Positions 15,072-22,088 of a DNA stretch of 30,968 bases are shown piece by piece. The translations under genes and the position numbers were made by a program. Source of the stretch: a virus; the IMG/VR virus record IMGVR_UViG_3300037504_000308, positions 1-30,968 of that record; one strand, 5' to 3'. Position 1 is the stretch's first letter; each line of letters opens with the position of its first letter. Under the pieces are notes generated by a model. That model was given only the letters and a program-made list of their open reading frames with translations, made no database searches and was not told the origin of the DNA.

Positions 15072-15887
15072 TTAGAAAGGGGGCTCATCAATAGGAGCAT
15101 CATCGGCATACCCACTGCCGTCTCCAGCCTCAGGCTGTTCACACTCATTGGTCTCCTCAGCGGCAACCACTGGCAGGTCCACGGGGAGATCTCCATGTTC
15201 CCCCCCGTTGTTAGAACCACGCTTGGCCTCCGTCACGATGACAGTCGTAGGTTGGAGTCCGATGGAATAGCGTTTCTTGTCAGCCAACCAGAGCATCCGA
15301 GGTCGTACCCACACCTGAGCCTTGGTCCCTTGGAAGTAATCCCGCTTGGCCTGAGGGACCGCCTGCAACATACTGCCATCGGAGGAATACTCGTACACCC
15401 GAGGGGTTAGGTCAAGGATACGTTCGCCCTTCTTGGTCCGCAGCTTCATAGGTTCAGCACGGACTGCGCACTGGACGTAGAACTTACCGGTGGGGACATA
15501 GTCCACCCCATCAGATCCTTCCTCCTGGATCTTCTCCAGCTGTTCTTTAGCATCTACCTGTGGACAGCCCACCTTCTCCTTCACCCGTTTACTGGCGTCC
15601 TTGGTCTTCTCTAGGTCCTTCTCGTACTCCTCCCGCAACCAGCCATTGGTGTACCCAAGGGCTTCATTCAGGACCTCCACTGCCGCCTCATCCTCAAGAA
15701 TTACCGCGAACTTCCACTGCGGTTTACCTGGGGCTTGCCCCGGAGCGGTGTATACATCCGGTTCCTTGAGGCTGATGAACATGAGTTCAACCTCCCCTAG
15801 CTCGAACTGGTCCTTCTCCCAAGGGACACAGTTGGTTGGGTTATCCTTGCGGGGATTCCAGCGGGGGGTCTCGTTGGTGTTAGCCAT
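15072..15887 (-). CDS. Single-stranded DNA-binding protein
   Basis: 271 residues from the ATG at 15887 (AGGAG eight bases upstream; a longer frame would run into the RNA polymerase gene). The middle contains beta-rich, aromatic and basic segments (KPQWKFAVILEDE, GKFYVQCAVRAEPMKLRTKK, TKAQVWVRPRMLWLADKKRY) consistent with an OB fold. The C terminus is acidic and ends DDAPIDEPPF, a tail with a terminal Phe as in T7 gp2.5 and bacterial SSB, which recruits polymerase and helicase. A charged helical insertion lies around 85-120 (LREEYEKDLEKTKDASKR). It is read just behind the RNA polymerase. Confidence 0.88.
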   Translation of the reverse strand: MANTNETPRWNPRKDNPTNCVPWEKDQFELGEVELMFISLKEPDVYTAPGQAPGKPQWKFAVILEDEAAVEVLNEALGYTNGWLREEYEKDLEKTKDASKRVKEKVGCPQVDAKEQLEKIQEEGSDGVDYVPTGKFYVQCAVRAEPMKLRTKKGERILDLTPRVYEYSSDGSMLQAVPQAKRDYFQGTKAQVWVRPRMLWLADKKRYSIGLQPTTVIVTEAKRGSNNGGEHGDLPVDLPVVAAEETNECEQPEAGDGSGYADDAPIDEPPF

Positions 15888-15900
15888 GTGGCTATCTCCT

Positions 15901-18291
15901 CTAGCTGTAAGCGAAGGCTGACTCCAGAACTTCCTGGGGATCCCACGATCCCACCTCAGGGGGTTCCGGTAGGTCACAGCCTGTGAGTTGTTGCATTCCT
16001 TGGTGGAGTCTCTGGATGAGTGGCTCCTGGTTGTCCGTACGGTACATGTCGTGGAAGGAAGTCAAGAGGTTTTTCCTCATGGTGTCCACATCAGGGGCCA
16101 GCACGCCATGTTGGTCATGGACTACCGTCTGAAAGTGCACCCCATCGTCACGATTCCTGATGGCCGCCATGGAGAGCTGTTGGGAATCCAGCCAATGGAT
16201 GATGTTAGGAGCAGTAGCCTGACGAGCCTTCTTGACGTCAGGCTCGTCGGTATCCTCCCTAAACCACACCGTGGTCCTCCCGTACAGGTTGCTTACTACG
16301 TTTCGGCCCCTCTGTTTGTAGTAGGCCTGAGAGCACTGTGGATAGCTGGTATCATCGGGGATACCCCAAGATAGATGATGCCCTTGGAGAGCTGCATCCC
16401 GACCAGCCACAGAGGCCCACTGCATGTAGGCACTACCCCCAGGGACCACCTGTTGAATGGCATCCCACCAGACTCTCCCTAGATAAATACCTGCCTTATG
16501 GTGGTCGTGCTTACCAGGCCCGAAGGTCACCTTGGTGAGACCTGCCTTCAGACGCCTGAGGTACTCCTGGCGGGAGTAATCACCCATAGCCATCTTGGTC
16601 CCAGCGTATGGCTGAATCATGGTGGGGCGTTTGGCTAGAGCACGATCTATAACAACCTCCAACCACAGGGAAGCATACTCATGATCATCCAGTAGGAGGA
16701 TACCACGGGCAGCCTCGGCCACCGCATTATACACATCCTGTCGGGGACCGCCACGGAGGTTCACAAGGCCGGCCGTGTGGGGATCCAACATGAGACCGGC
16801 CTGATGTTGGAATCCGGAGCAGGTGGCGTCTTGGGTGATGGGGAGCTTGGTGATGAAACTCTCCCCTTCCTCGATGAATCCTGCCCATTCATGGCATGCT
16901 GCCAGGAAGGCCCATGGGTCATCGGCCTGAGCAAACACCTCCTCAAGATGAGACCAGGGGTCTACAGCCACATCCAGGATCCAATCGGTATTCTCCTGCG
17001 TCCAGGCTGCACGGATATCCCATGGTTCTTTATCCATGCCCCACATCCCCGCCACATGTGTAGCCAGCCAATAGGCCCCGTGCTTCCCTATGGGGAGACC
17101 GGTGTAGGACCTCAACAGGGCCTTTTCCAAGGATTCCCCTTGGGTACGGATGACGGTAGGTATGGGATATATGCGTCCTCGAGAATCACACTGGTGGGGG
17201 TAATAGATGGCCCTACCGAGGTGCTCCTCAGCAGCCCTGAGGGTACGCTCCCATTGGCCCACCTCCTGGATGCTCTTGGTGACATCCTGCCGAAGCTGAT
17301 AACGGGCATCCCCATAGGCCTTCAGCTCATCCTTGGAGGCTCCTTCAGGGGGACGCTGGGGGGCCACGTACTCCAACACCTTAGGGGCCAACTTGTGTGA
17401 GTGCTTCTGCATGTCCAAGGCAATCTGGGAGAGCCATGGATGTATCTCGTATGCCACCTCCTGGAGGGTGTTGACAGCCTCCATGCGGTTCCCTACCGGG
17501 GTGGGGGTATCACGCCGTTTCATGAAGGTGCGGCCAAACAACTCATACCCCCCGCCATCCCATTCGTCCCACTTCCTGGGGACTATGAGCATAGGTTTCA
17601 GTATGAGGTGATCCCCCATACGCTCCCTGGCGCGAGAGATCCACTCCATGGTATGATCACTGAGGCCCACCATCCATAGGTATCGGGGGCGCCCACGGTA
17701 TTCCCCTTGGAACTTCTTATAGAAGTCGAACAGAGGCGTTACCTGCTGTATGACCTCCACTAGCCCGAGGCCCATCGATATGCGTTTCTGCTTGGGGAGG
17801 GGCTCGTCGAACCAGCCGAACCGCTTCGCCACACGGGACTGTATGCGCCAGGCCTTACCCATATCGGCTAGCACACCCGTGGCTGATGCCCCCTGCTTGT
17901 CTGCCTGGAGACGATTGGAAATAACCTTATGTATGCCCTCGTTACGTGCACTCATGTTGGCCCACCGATGAAGCCTAACCTCCCGCATCAAGGCGCTTCC
18001 TACGGCTTGTGCGGCGCAGGTCTTAGATACGGCGGTGTTGGCCAGCAGGCGGCACAGGAGGGTAGCCAGGGCTGAGGTCACGGCTGGAGCTATGTCGGGA
18101 AGGTCCCTCAGATAGAGCACCAGGTAGGGAGCCCGTGTACTCTCCTTCTTGATACGCTTCCACTCGTCCACAATGTCCTGCACGTATTCGCGAATAAGTA
18201 AGGCAATGATAGTCCGGTCGTATACGTCCCGAGTGTTCACCATGGATCGCTCGTGGGCTAGCTCCACTGCTAGTATTGGGTCTTCATCCAT
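15901..18291 (-). CDS. Single-subunit DNA-directed RNA polymerase (T7 gp1-like)
   Basis: 796 residues from the ATG at 18291, with AAGGAG six bases upstream; this start overlaps the stop of a 41-codon ORF. Conserved motifs are DSRGRIYP (369-376), QDATCSGFQH with the catalytic Asp at 488, LAKRPTMIQPYAG with K554 and Y562, and VHDQHGVL with the second catalytic Asp at 726. The C terminus LESAFAYS matches the FAFA foot of T7 polymerase. It is about 85 residues shorter than T7 gp1 (883), partly between motifs A and B, yet all catalytic residues are present. It would transcribe the phage genes downstream, but I could not extract its promoter consensus. Confidence 0.97.
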   Translation of the reverse strand: MDEDPILAVELAHERSMVNTRDVYDRTIIALLIREYVQDIVDEWKRIKKESTRAPYLVLYLRDLPDIAPAVTSALATLLCRLLANTAVSKTCAAQAVGSALMREVRLHRWANMSARNEGIHKVISNRLQADKQGASATGVLADMGKAWRIQSRVAKRFGWFDEPLPKQKRISMGLGLVEVIQQVTPLFDFYKKFQGEYRGRPRYLWMVGLSDHTMEWISRARERMGDHLILKPMLIVPRKWDEWDGGGYELFGRTFMKRRDTPTPVGNRMEAVNTLQEVAYEIHPWLSQIALDMQKHSHKLAPKVLEYVAPQRPPEGASKDELKAYGDARYQLRQDVTKSIQEVGQWERTLRAAEEHLGRAIYYPHQCDSRGRIYPIPTVIRTQGESLEKALLRSYTGLPIGKHGAYWLATHVAGMWGMDKEPWDIRAAWTQENTDWILDVAVDPWSHLEEVFAQADDPWAFLAACHEWAGFIEEGESFITKLPITQDATCSGFQHQAGLMLDPHTAGLVNLRGGPRQDVYNAVAEAARGILLLDDHEYASLWLEVVIDRALAKRPTMIQPYAGTKMAMGDYSRQEYLRRLKAGLTKVTFGPGKHDHHKAGIYLGRVWWDAIQQVVPGGSAYMQWASVAGRDAALQGHHLSWGIPDDTSYPQCSQAYYKQRGRNVVSNLYGRTTVWFREDTDEPDVKKARQATAPNIIHWLDSQQLSMAAIRNRDDGVHFQTVVHDQHGVLAPDVDTMRKNLLTSFHDMYRTDNQEPLIQRLHQGMQQLTGCDLPEPPEVGSWDPQEVLESAFAYS

Positions 18292-18409
18292 TGGCCTCTC
18301 CTTTTGATCTGTTCTTAGGTCCCGCACCACGGGACAACCACATGGTGAATCCTATGGTGGGGACTATGATGAAGGGAATCCCATAGGACAGGGCCATAGG
18401 GAGTGTCAT
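18284..18409 (-). CDS. 41-residue hydrophobic ORF coupled to RNA polymerase
   Basis: The ORF starts MTLPMALSYGIPFIIVPTIG, has one likely membrane segment (residues 5-25), and ends in a basic tail (RGAGPKNRSKGEANG). Its TGA lies within the ATGGATGA of the polymerase start, so it would be translationally coupled to it. No strong ribosome binding site precedes it. Its ATG lies in the 11-bp sequence that ends the gene-cassette-like array. It may be a real small membrane protein or the leftover 3' part of a backbone gene. Confidence 0.45.
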   Translation of the reverse strand: MTLPMALSYGIPFIIVPTIGFTMWLSRGAGPKNRSKGEANG

Positions 18410-18412
18410 GGG

Positions 18413-18631
18413 TTAGCTGTCCGAACGTCTCACGCCACGGTATACAACCGGGTGATCACTATCATATGGGTATTTGCACCCAGCATCGGTAAACTCGCAC
18501 AACTCCCACTCATGATAGTCATCTATATCTTCGGAAGCGGCAGTGTCAGCAGCGTTTTTACCTTCCTCTAGATTATCCCCGATCCAAAAGACACCGTGTC
18601 CATATACGCCCATTTTGTACAGAAAATACAT
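18413..18631 (-). CDS. Last gene of the attC-flanked array (unknown function)
   Basis: 72 residues from the ATG at 18631 with AGGAGG five bases upstream; longer frames would read through an attC-like site and are rejected. The protein starts MYFLYKMGVYGHGVFWIGDN and has an acidic middle (ASEDIDDYHEWELCEFTDAG). It looks like a small soluble globular protein. Its TAA is part of GTTAG at the edge of the array, as in the other cassettes, but no full attC palindrome follows. Confidence 0.72.
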   Translation of the reverse strand: MYFLYKMGVYGHGVFWIGDNLEEGKNAADTAASEDIDDYHEWELCEFTDAGCKYPYDSDHPVVYRGVRRSDS

Positions 18632-18658
18632 GTCTTCCTCCTTGGCAGTAAGTTGCCA

Positions 18659-18711
18659 GCTAGCAAGGTGATTCATCGGAAGACCTCGCGTCGCTGGTCT
18701 CGGTGTTAGAT
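18659..18711. repeat. attC-like site 1 (one end degenerate)
   Basis: A perfect core GTTAGAT (18705-18711) is paired across 40 bases with a degraded partner, GCTAGCAAGG, in place of GCTAACAAGG. The interior keeps the sequence TCGCGTCGCTGGTCT, shared with the site at 19231-19284. The TAA stop of the gene at 18706-18900 is inside the core. The degraded end suggests reduced function. Confidence 0.7.
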
Positions 18712-18900
18712 GACTATGGGCGTCATACCTGCGCGTAGGCAAGCAATCTCGCGATCCTTGGCGTCTATTACTTCGCGCACTAGCGCCGCAGGCGGAGTGC
18801 CAAGCGGTCCATGTTTCGCGACCATTCCATCAGACAGGTCAAGCTCGTTGACAACGTCTTCAAGCATGTTCTCTAGTTGTTCCTTGGTCCAAGATGACAT
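18706..18900 (-). CDS. Cassette-like gene, small helical protein
   Basis: 64 residues from the ATG at 18900 (GGAG seven bases upstream; the longer frame to 18930 begins inside the attC core). The sequence MSSWTKEQLENMLEDVVNEL is amphipathic, and a second helix near the C terminus is VREVIDAKDREIACLRAG. The TAA is within the GTTAGAT core of the neighbouring attC-like site. The protein may dimerise; I recognise no family. Confidence 0.72.
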   Translation of the reverse strand: MSSWTKEQLENMLEDVVNELDLSDGMVAKHGPLGTPPAALVREVIDAKDREIACLRAGMTPIVI

Positions 18901-18928
18901 TGGTGTCTCCGTTCGTTTGTGTGTAGCC

Positions 18929-18975
18929 ATCTAACAATCCGCCCCAGCAGACGCCGATCAATGTTTGGGTCAGCT
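18929..18975. repeat. attC-like site 2 (diverged)
   Basis: ATCTAACAA at 18929-18937 is a perfect core. The other arm is mutated to GGTCAGCT (consensus GTTAGCT). Inner arms CAGC/GCTG-type pair only partly. The TGA of the gene at 18970-19203 falls in the mutated arm, so here a TCA/TGA change replaces the usual TTA/TAA. It is the weakest site of the cluster. Confidence 0.5.
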
Positions 18976-19203
18976 GGCTGCGTGAATACCGGCAATGGTT
19001 GGAGATAACCGGATTTTGCAGCCCTTAAAAACGAATGGACGCCCTTGCATTTCTGGAAGACTGGCGGCTGTCTTCCGCATGTTGGATTGCTCTACCAGCA
19101 TCAGCATGGTTGCCTCGTTCATAACGAGGCATTCCGGCGCCACACCGTGACGTGCTCGGTAGGATTCAATACGATCAATTGCTATCCTTATTAAGTCAAT
19201 CAT
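18970..19203 (-). CDS. Cassette-like gene, unknown function
   Basis: 77 residues from the ATG at 19203 (AAAGGG six bases upstream). It starts MIDLIRIAIDRIESYRARHG, continues PECLVMNEATMLMLVEQSNM, and ends GCKIRLSPTIAGIHAAS. The MNEATMLML and GCKIRLSPT segments are like those of small prophage-type proteins that I cannot name. Its composition (more A/T, fewer CCT/AGG repeats) differs from adjacent replication genes. It is flanked by attC-like sites on both sides. Confidence 0.75.
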   Translation of the reverse strand: MIDLIRIAIDRIESYRARHGVAPECLVMNEATMLMLVEQSNMRKTAASLPEMQGRPFVFKGCKIRLSPTIAGIHAAS

Positions 19204-19230
19204 AGTTGACCCTTTCTGCAGTAAGTCGCC

Positions 19231-19284
19231 AGCCAACAACCCGATGCAGCGGACTCGCCGCGTCGCTGGTCCTGGTGTTATCTG
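19231..19284. repeat. attC-like site 3
   Basis: The arms are GCCAACAACC and GTGTTATCTGG (core GTTATCT at 19277-19283). Inner arms are GCAGCGG with CCGCGTCGCTGG. Length is about 54 bases. The TAA stop of the gene at 19278-19538 lies within the core. The interior GATGCAGCGG is shared with the sites at 22814 and 23068. Confidence 0.72.
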
Positions 19285-19538
19285 GCGGGCGCGTAGGTCG
19301 CATCAAAGATGTCTGGCCTGCAGGGGTAGAACTCGCCCTGCACTCCTTTGCAGACCCATGTGCCCTTATGGATATGCGCCCAGTTGCCATCAATGGTTTG
19401 TATACTGAAGGTTTCGCTGCCCATCTCCCCTGGTTCCCATTTAATCTCACCCATCGCATGTATCTGATCCCATGCGGCCTTCGTCCCGTCCCACTGCACC
19501 GCCTCAATGGTTACAAGTTTCTTTATAAAAAATGGCAT
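19278..19538 (-). CDS. Cassette-like gene, phage/prophage-type small protein
   Basis: 86 residues starting MPFFIKKLVTIEAVQWDGTK and ending VQGEFYPCRPDIFDATYAPA. The pattern IEAVQWDG ... I-(x)-T-(x)-DG ... GEFYPCRPDIFDATY is familiar from small proteins in many phages and prophages, of unknown function; this is recall of a pattern, not a search result. AAGGAG lies six bases before the ATG. The stop is inside an attC core. Confidence 0.82.
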   Translation of the reverse strand: MPFFIKKLVTIEAVQWDGTKAAWDQIHAMGEIKWEPGEMGSETFSIQTIDGNWAHIHKGTWVCKGVQGEFYPCRPDIFDATYAPAR

Positions 19539-19563
19539 TGGAACTCCTTAGCAGTAAGATGCC

Positions 19564-19622
19564 AGCTAATAACGCGTTACAGAGCGGGCCGCTTCATCGC
19601 GTCGCTGATCTTGGTATTAGCT
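19564..19622. repeat. attC-like site 4
   Basis: The outer arms AGCTAAT and ATTAGCT (19564-19570 and 19616-19622) are a perfect 7-bp inverted repeat. Inner elements GAGCGG and CGTCGCTGATC resemble the L arms of the other sites. The interior TCATCGCGTCGCT is shared with the site at 18659. The TAA of the gene at 19617-19826 lies in the right arm. Confidence 0.7.
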
Positions 19623-19826
19623 GCCGTCTGACAGTCCCGCGTTGAGGATTGGCAACAGAGCAGCCGCTTCAGAGGGGGTCGCCTTCCTCTCGATGGTGTA
19701 CTGTGACACCGGCCCTTCGTACCCAAGGCAGCCAGTGTCGCGTGATTTACCTTGTTTCTTAATCCACAAAACCTGTGCTCCGAAAAAACTTGGCTTGAAG
19801 TAGTACTGTATTGTTTTTTCTGGCAT
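19617..19826 (-). CDS. First gene of the attC-flanked array (unknown function)
   Basis: 69 residues from the ATG at 19826 (AAAGGA upstream). The protein begins MPEKTIQYYFKPSFFGAQVL and contains GYEGPVSQYTIERKATPSEA. It is markedly more AT-rich than neighbouring phage genes, with T and A runs near its 5' end, which suggests separate ancestry. It is the first unit of the array after the large gene at 19873-20985. No family recognised. Confidence 0.75.
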   Translation of the reverse strand: MPEKTIQYYFKPSFFGAQVLWIKKQGKSRDTGCLGYEGPVSQYTIERKATPSEAAALLPILNAGLSDGS

Positions 19827-19840
19827 GTGTTTTCCTTTCA

Positions 19841-19866
19841 GCAGTAAGATGCCTGCTAACAAGGCT
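19841..19866. repeat. Array boundary: half attC core with conserved leader
   Basis: The sequence GCAGTAAGATGCCTGCTAAC continues as AAGGC. It repeats the leader-plus-core seen beside the other sites of the cluster (near 18645, 19220 and 19551), but no matching GTTRRRY arm follows; backbone gene sequence begins within a few bases. It would be the backbone-side junction of the array, equivalent to an attachment site. Confidence 0.6.
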
Positions 19867-19872
19867 ATCTGG

Positions 19873-20985
19873 TCAGTCCCCCAGGTCGAAGATGTTGTGG
19901 CCTGTGTAGGTGAGTTCCTCAGTAGATGACCACACCCCATGCCTACACTGCCCATAGTATACCCGAAAGAGCGGCGTACCAGAAACAACATGCTCGATCA
20001 CCACCCCACGGCCAAACTCAGGATGATCCACCACGTCCCCCTTACGGGGTTCATAGGGCAGCACCTCCAGGTGACGGGGGTCGAAGACTTTAAACTTGAG
20101 GATCACGTCCCCCAGTGAGTCAACAGAACCCACCGTGAGGATCTCCCCTAGGCGCGTCGCTGCGTTGTCCTCGCTCCTATACCACACATCACCCCCAGCC
20201 TCATCCAGGGGCTCACAGCTCACGACCTTCACACGTACTCCCTTGCGGATGCCCTTGAGGGCCTCTTCCTTGGTACGCTCGTGGGGCTTGGGCTTACTGC
20301 GGTACTCCTGGAGACGGCAACTGTGTCCACTCCAATAGCATACCCCTTGGGGGGAAGAGCACCAGCTGAAGAAGACCAGGGGGTATTTCTCCAAACCATG
20401 TTCATCGAGTATTTCAAACCGCCCATCCATAGGCAAAGCCCGGAGGTTCTCAGCCGCTTCCACCTCTCCCATCTTCTCCAGATCATCCGCAGCTGCATCC
20501 CTGAGGGCAATGCGCTTTTGGCGTTCGCTGCGGTACTCCTGGAGACGGTCCGAGATATCCCGCCAGTATGTATGACCCTGGGGGGTATCATCGAAGACAA
20601 AGCATTCTGAAATTCTATCCCAACCAACCCAACCACACAACCTCCAGGCCTCATTCTCAAGGTAGTCCGCAGCCTCCTCCTCGCCCATCTCCCGGAGGTC
20701 ATCGATTAGGGATTGATACTCAGGACCCCATGAGGGCTTCTGCGGGGCTGCCTTGACGAGTTCTAGGGAGTCCTCGTGGAGGACGTACTGCCCACGGGAT
20801 GCCCCCTCGCCCACACAATCCCACCTATAAGCAGGTTCTATGTTGTGTAGTAGATACCTACCGGTGATGCGTACCTCCTGCCCTAGGTACTCATCTCCGG
20901 ACCATCTGCTAACACGACCATCCAGGTAGGGACTCTTGGACACCACCTTACAGATGTCCCCAATGTTGTACTTGTGATTCGTCAT
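19873..20985 (-). CDS. Large acidic protein with an internal duplication
   Basis: 370 residues; AAGGAG lies nine bases upstream of the ATG. The N-terminal region (MTNHKYNIGDICKVVSKSPY, later LGQEVRITGRYLL) and the C-terminal region (PRKGDVVDHPEFGRGVVIEH) look like small SH3/KOW-type beta domains. Between them two related repeats occur: DDLREMGEEEAADYLE...QGHTYW...DRLQEYRS (about 88-155) and DDLEKMGEVEAAENLR...QGVCYW...CRLQEYRS (about 165-232). Function unknown; repeats plus barrel domains suggest protein or nucleic-acid binding. It overlaps the RNA ligase stop (ATGA). Confidence 0.78.
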   Translation of the reverse strand: MTNHKYNIGDICKVVSKSPYLDGRVSRWSGDEYLGQEVRITGRYLLHNIEPAYRWDCVGEGASRGQYVLHEDSLELVKAAPQKPSWGPEYQSLIDDLREMGEEEAADYLENEAWRLCGWVGWDRISECFVFDDTPQGHTYWRDISDRLQEYRSERQKRIALRDAAADDLEKMGEVEAAENLRALPMDGRFEILDEHGLEKYPLVFFSWCSSPQGVCYWSGHSCRLQEYRSKPKPHERTKEEALKGIRKGVRVKVVSCEPLDEAGGDVWYRSEDNAATRLGEILTVGSVDSLGDVILKFKVFDPRHLEVLPYEPRKGDVVDHPEFGRGVVIEHVVSGTPLFRVYYGQCRHGVWSSTEELTYTGHNIFDLGD

Positions 20986-21512
20986 TTGTTTATCTCCTTA
21001 GCCCACTTGCCGTTGGGGCTTTTGATGGTGTGTTTGGTCATCTTGTCGAATGCAGGGTAGTACACCACGACCCCCTCATGTTCCACCTCGGTGTCTTCCT
21101 TGAGATGCTCCAAGAGGGTTGGAACCGTAGTGTGATCCATGAGACCCTCGAATAGGATTGGCACCACAGAGCAACAAGATGGGATGTTGTGGCTACACCA
21201 CCGGAAGGTATTGAACAGGAAGAATGTCCTCTGTTCCAGCTTTAGGGGGTTCTTCTGGATGCCGGGGCCTGCCCACTCCCCATAGTGATAACCATCGCCA
21301 AGCTCCACCAAGAGGTTCTCATGAGCATAGGCCCAGGCAGCAAAGCCATGATTATCCTGTTCGGGGGTGATCAGACGCTTACGGCTTTGGACCCCCACCA
21401 GCTTGCCGTCCTGGATGATGACGCAAGCGTTTGTCCCATCGATCTTCTCCGTGATTACCACGTTGAAGGGGTTATCGCGGGTGATCCGAGGCCACGGTCT
21501 GAACTCAAGCAT
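20982..21512 (-). CDS. Small RNA ligase (nucleotidyltransferase domain only)
   Basis: 176 residues with the covalent nucleotidyltransferase signature: motif I EKIDGTNA (adenylated Lys K23), SRKR (43-46), motif III HYGEWAGPGIQ (76-86), aromatic FFLFNTFRW (97-105), motif IV HEGVVVYY (145-152) and motif V TIKSP (K164). This is the RNA_ligase type related to T4 Rnl2. The protein ends right after motif V, so it lacks the C-terminal domain of Rnl2. Phage RNA ligases repair tRNAs cut by host defence nucleases; that role here is inference. The start has AAGGAG and follows the sigma70-like promoter at 21615-21643. Confidence 0.85.
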   Translation of the reverse strand: MLEFRPWPRITRDNPFNVVITEKIDGTNACVIIQDGKLVGVQSRKRLITPEQDNHGFAAWAYAHENLLVELGDGYHYGEWAGPGIQKNPLKLEQRTFFLFNTFRWCSHNIPSCCSVVPILFEGLMDHTTVPTLLEHLKEDTEVEHEGVVVYYPAFDKMTKHTIKSPNGKWAKEINK

Positions 21513-21524
21513 TTGGTTGTCTCC

Positions 21525-21614
21525 TTAGACTCTGTCTTGAGAGCCTTTTAGAAGGGCCACCACGAGGGCAGATCCTATGAGGTTGAGCGAGAGGTATAGA
21601 ACAAGAAGCAGCAT
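21525..21614 (-). CDS. 29-residue hydrophobic ORF upstream of RNA ligase
   Basis: The ORF encodes MLLLVLYLSLNLIGSALVVA plus a short polar tail, a single membrane helix. However, its ATG directly abuts the -10 element of the promoter at 21615-21643, so a transcript from that promoter would start inside it. Ribosome binding sequence is poor. It could be translated only from transcripts starting further upstream. I rate it as doubtful. Confidence 0.25.
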   Translation of the reverse strand: MLLLVLYLSLNLIGSALVVALLKGSQDRV

Positions 21615-21643
21615 ATATTATGTTCGTCCCCACCCTAAGTCAA
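21615..21643 (-). promoter_or_regulatory. Sigma70-like promoter upstream of RNA ligase
   Basis: TTGACT (21638-21643), a 17-base spacer, and TAATAT (21615-21620; an overlapping CATAAT with a 15-base spacer is the alternative). It reads towards RNA ligase, the large repeat protein, the cassette array and RNA polymerase. A host-polymerase promoter is expected there, since phage polymerase must first be made by the host enzyme. Confidence 0.55.
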
Positions 21644-21758
21644 GTCCTAAGTTATTCTAGCGGTTACATCCAGCTTACGCTGGACAAGATAAGCTAGAAG
21701 ATCCTTAGGGAGATACACTTAGGATAAACCCTAGGGGTGGGGTTGATTGGAAGGTAAA

Positions 21759-21826
21759 GCTGAGTAGGAGTCCCATCACGATATCTTTGTGTTTGTTGTT
21801 TCACAACCCTCTTGTTCCTACTCAGC
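21759..21826. other. Long perfect stem-loop
   Basis: Arms GCTGAGTAGGA (21759-21769) and TCCTACTCAGC (21816-21826) pair perfectly over 11 bp. The 46-base loop contains a second hairpin, TTGTG with CACAA. Either strand could form it. No T run follows, so a simple terminator is unlikely. It could be a small RNA element or protein-binding site. Confidence 0.6.
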
Positions 21827-22088
21827 CCCACTAGGAACATCCTAGCAGTTGCCCTAGGTCACACACCCAAGGTTGTATTCAAGAGAGTTGAGCCATACTC
21901 TTGGTATATCTTGGTAACTACCTAGGTCTTGTCCTAGGGAATCTCTAGTGAGGAAACCTCGGGAGGCTCCTCCGAAGGGACATATCTATTGTAGCTCCCT
22001 CCGGTCGCTTCTACAGCCTAGGGTCTAAATGGATCTGTCAATAGTTTAGGTCCTAGGCTGGTCTCCGGGTGTATCAAACAAGTAGAGG

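Larger units (their letters stand above)
21615..22088. other. Non-coding structured region
   Basis: No convincing gene in 474 bases. It holds six CCTAGG palindromes plus several C(C)TNAGG variants, a 6-bp hairpin TCCAGC/GCTGGA (21669-21684), the long stem-loop at 21759-21826, and nested inverted repeats around GAGGAAACCTC and GGAGGCTCCTCC (21950-21980). TTGACA on the minus strand near 22035 has no good -10. The density of palindromes suggests regulatory RNA, transcription control or a replication/packaging site. Confidence 0.6.

Noticed and set aside
14661-15410. 249-codon plus-strand frame opposite the triplicated genes and SSB
   Set aside because: Shadow of repeated minus-strand genes; no start signal, and the repeats explain its length.
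16777-17400. 207-codon plus-strand frame inside the RNA polymerase gene
   Set aside because: Antisense to a catalytically intact polymerase and without a ribosome binding site.
19206-19631. 141-codon plus-strand frame running through two attC-like sites
   Set aside because: It spans both palindromes and opposes a well-supported minus-strand gene with AAGGAG; it cannot be a cassette ORF.
18640-19870. Regularly spaced repeats as a CRISPR array
   Set aside because: Repeats are imperfect palindromes 200-300 bases apart with genes between them, not short direct repeats with 30-base spacers.
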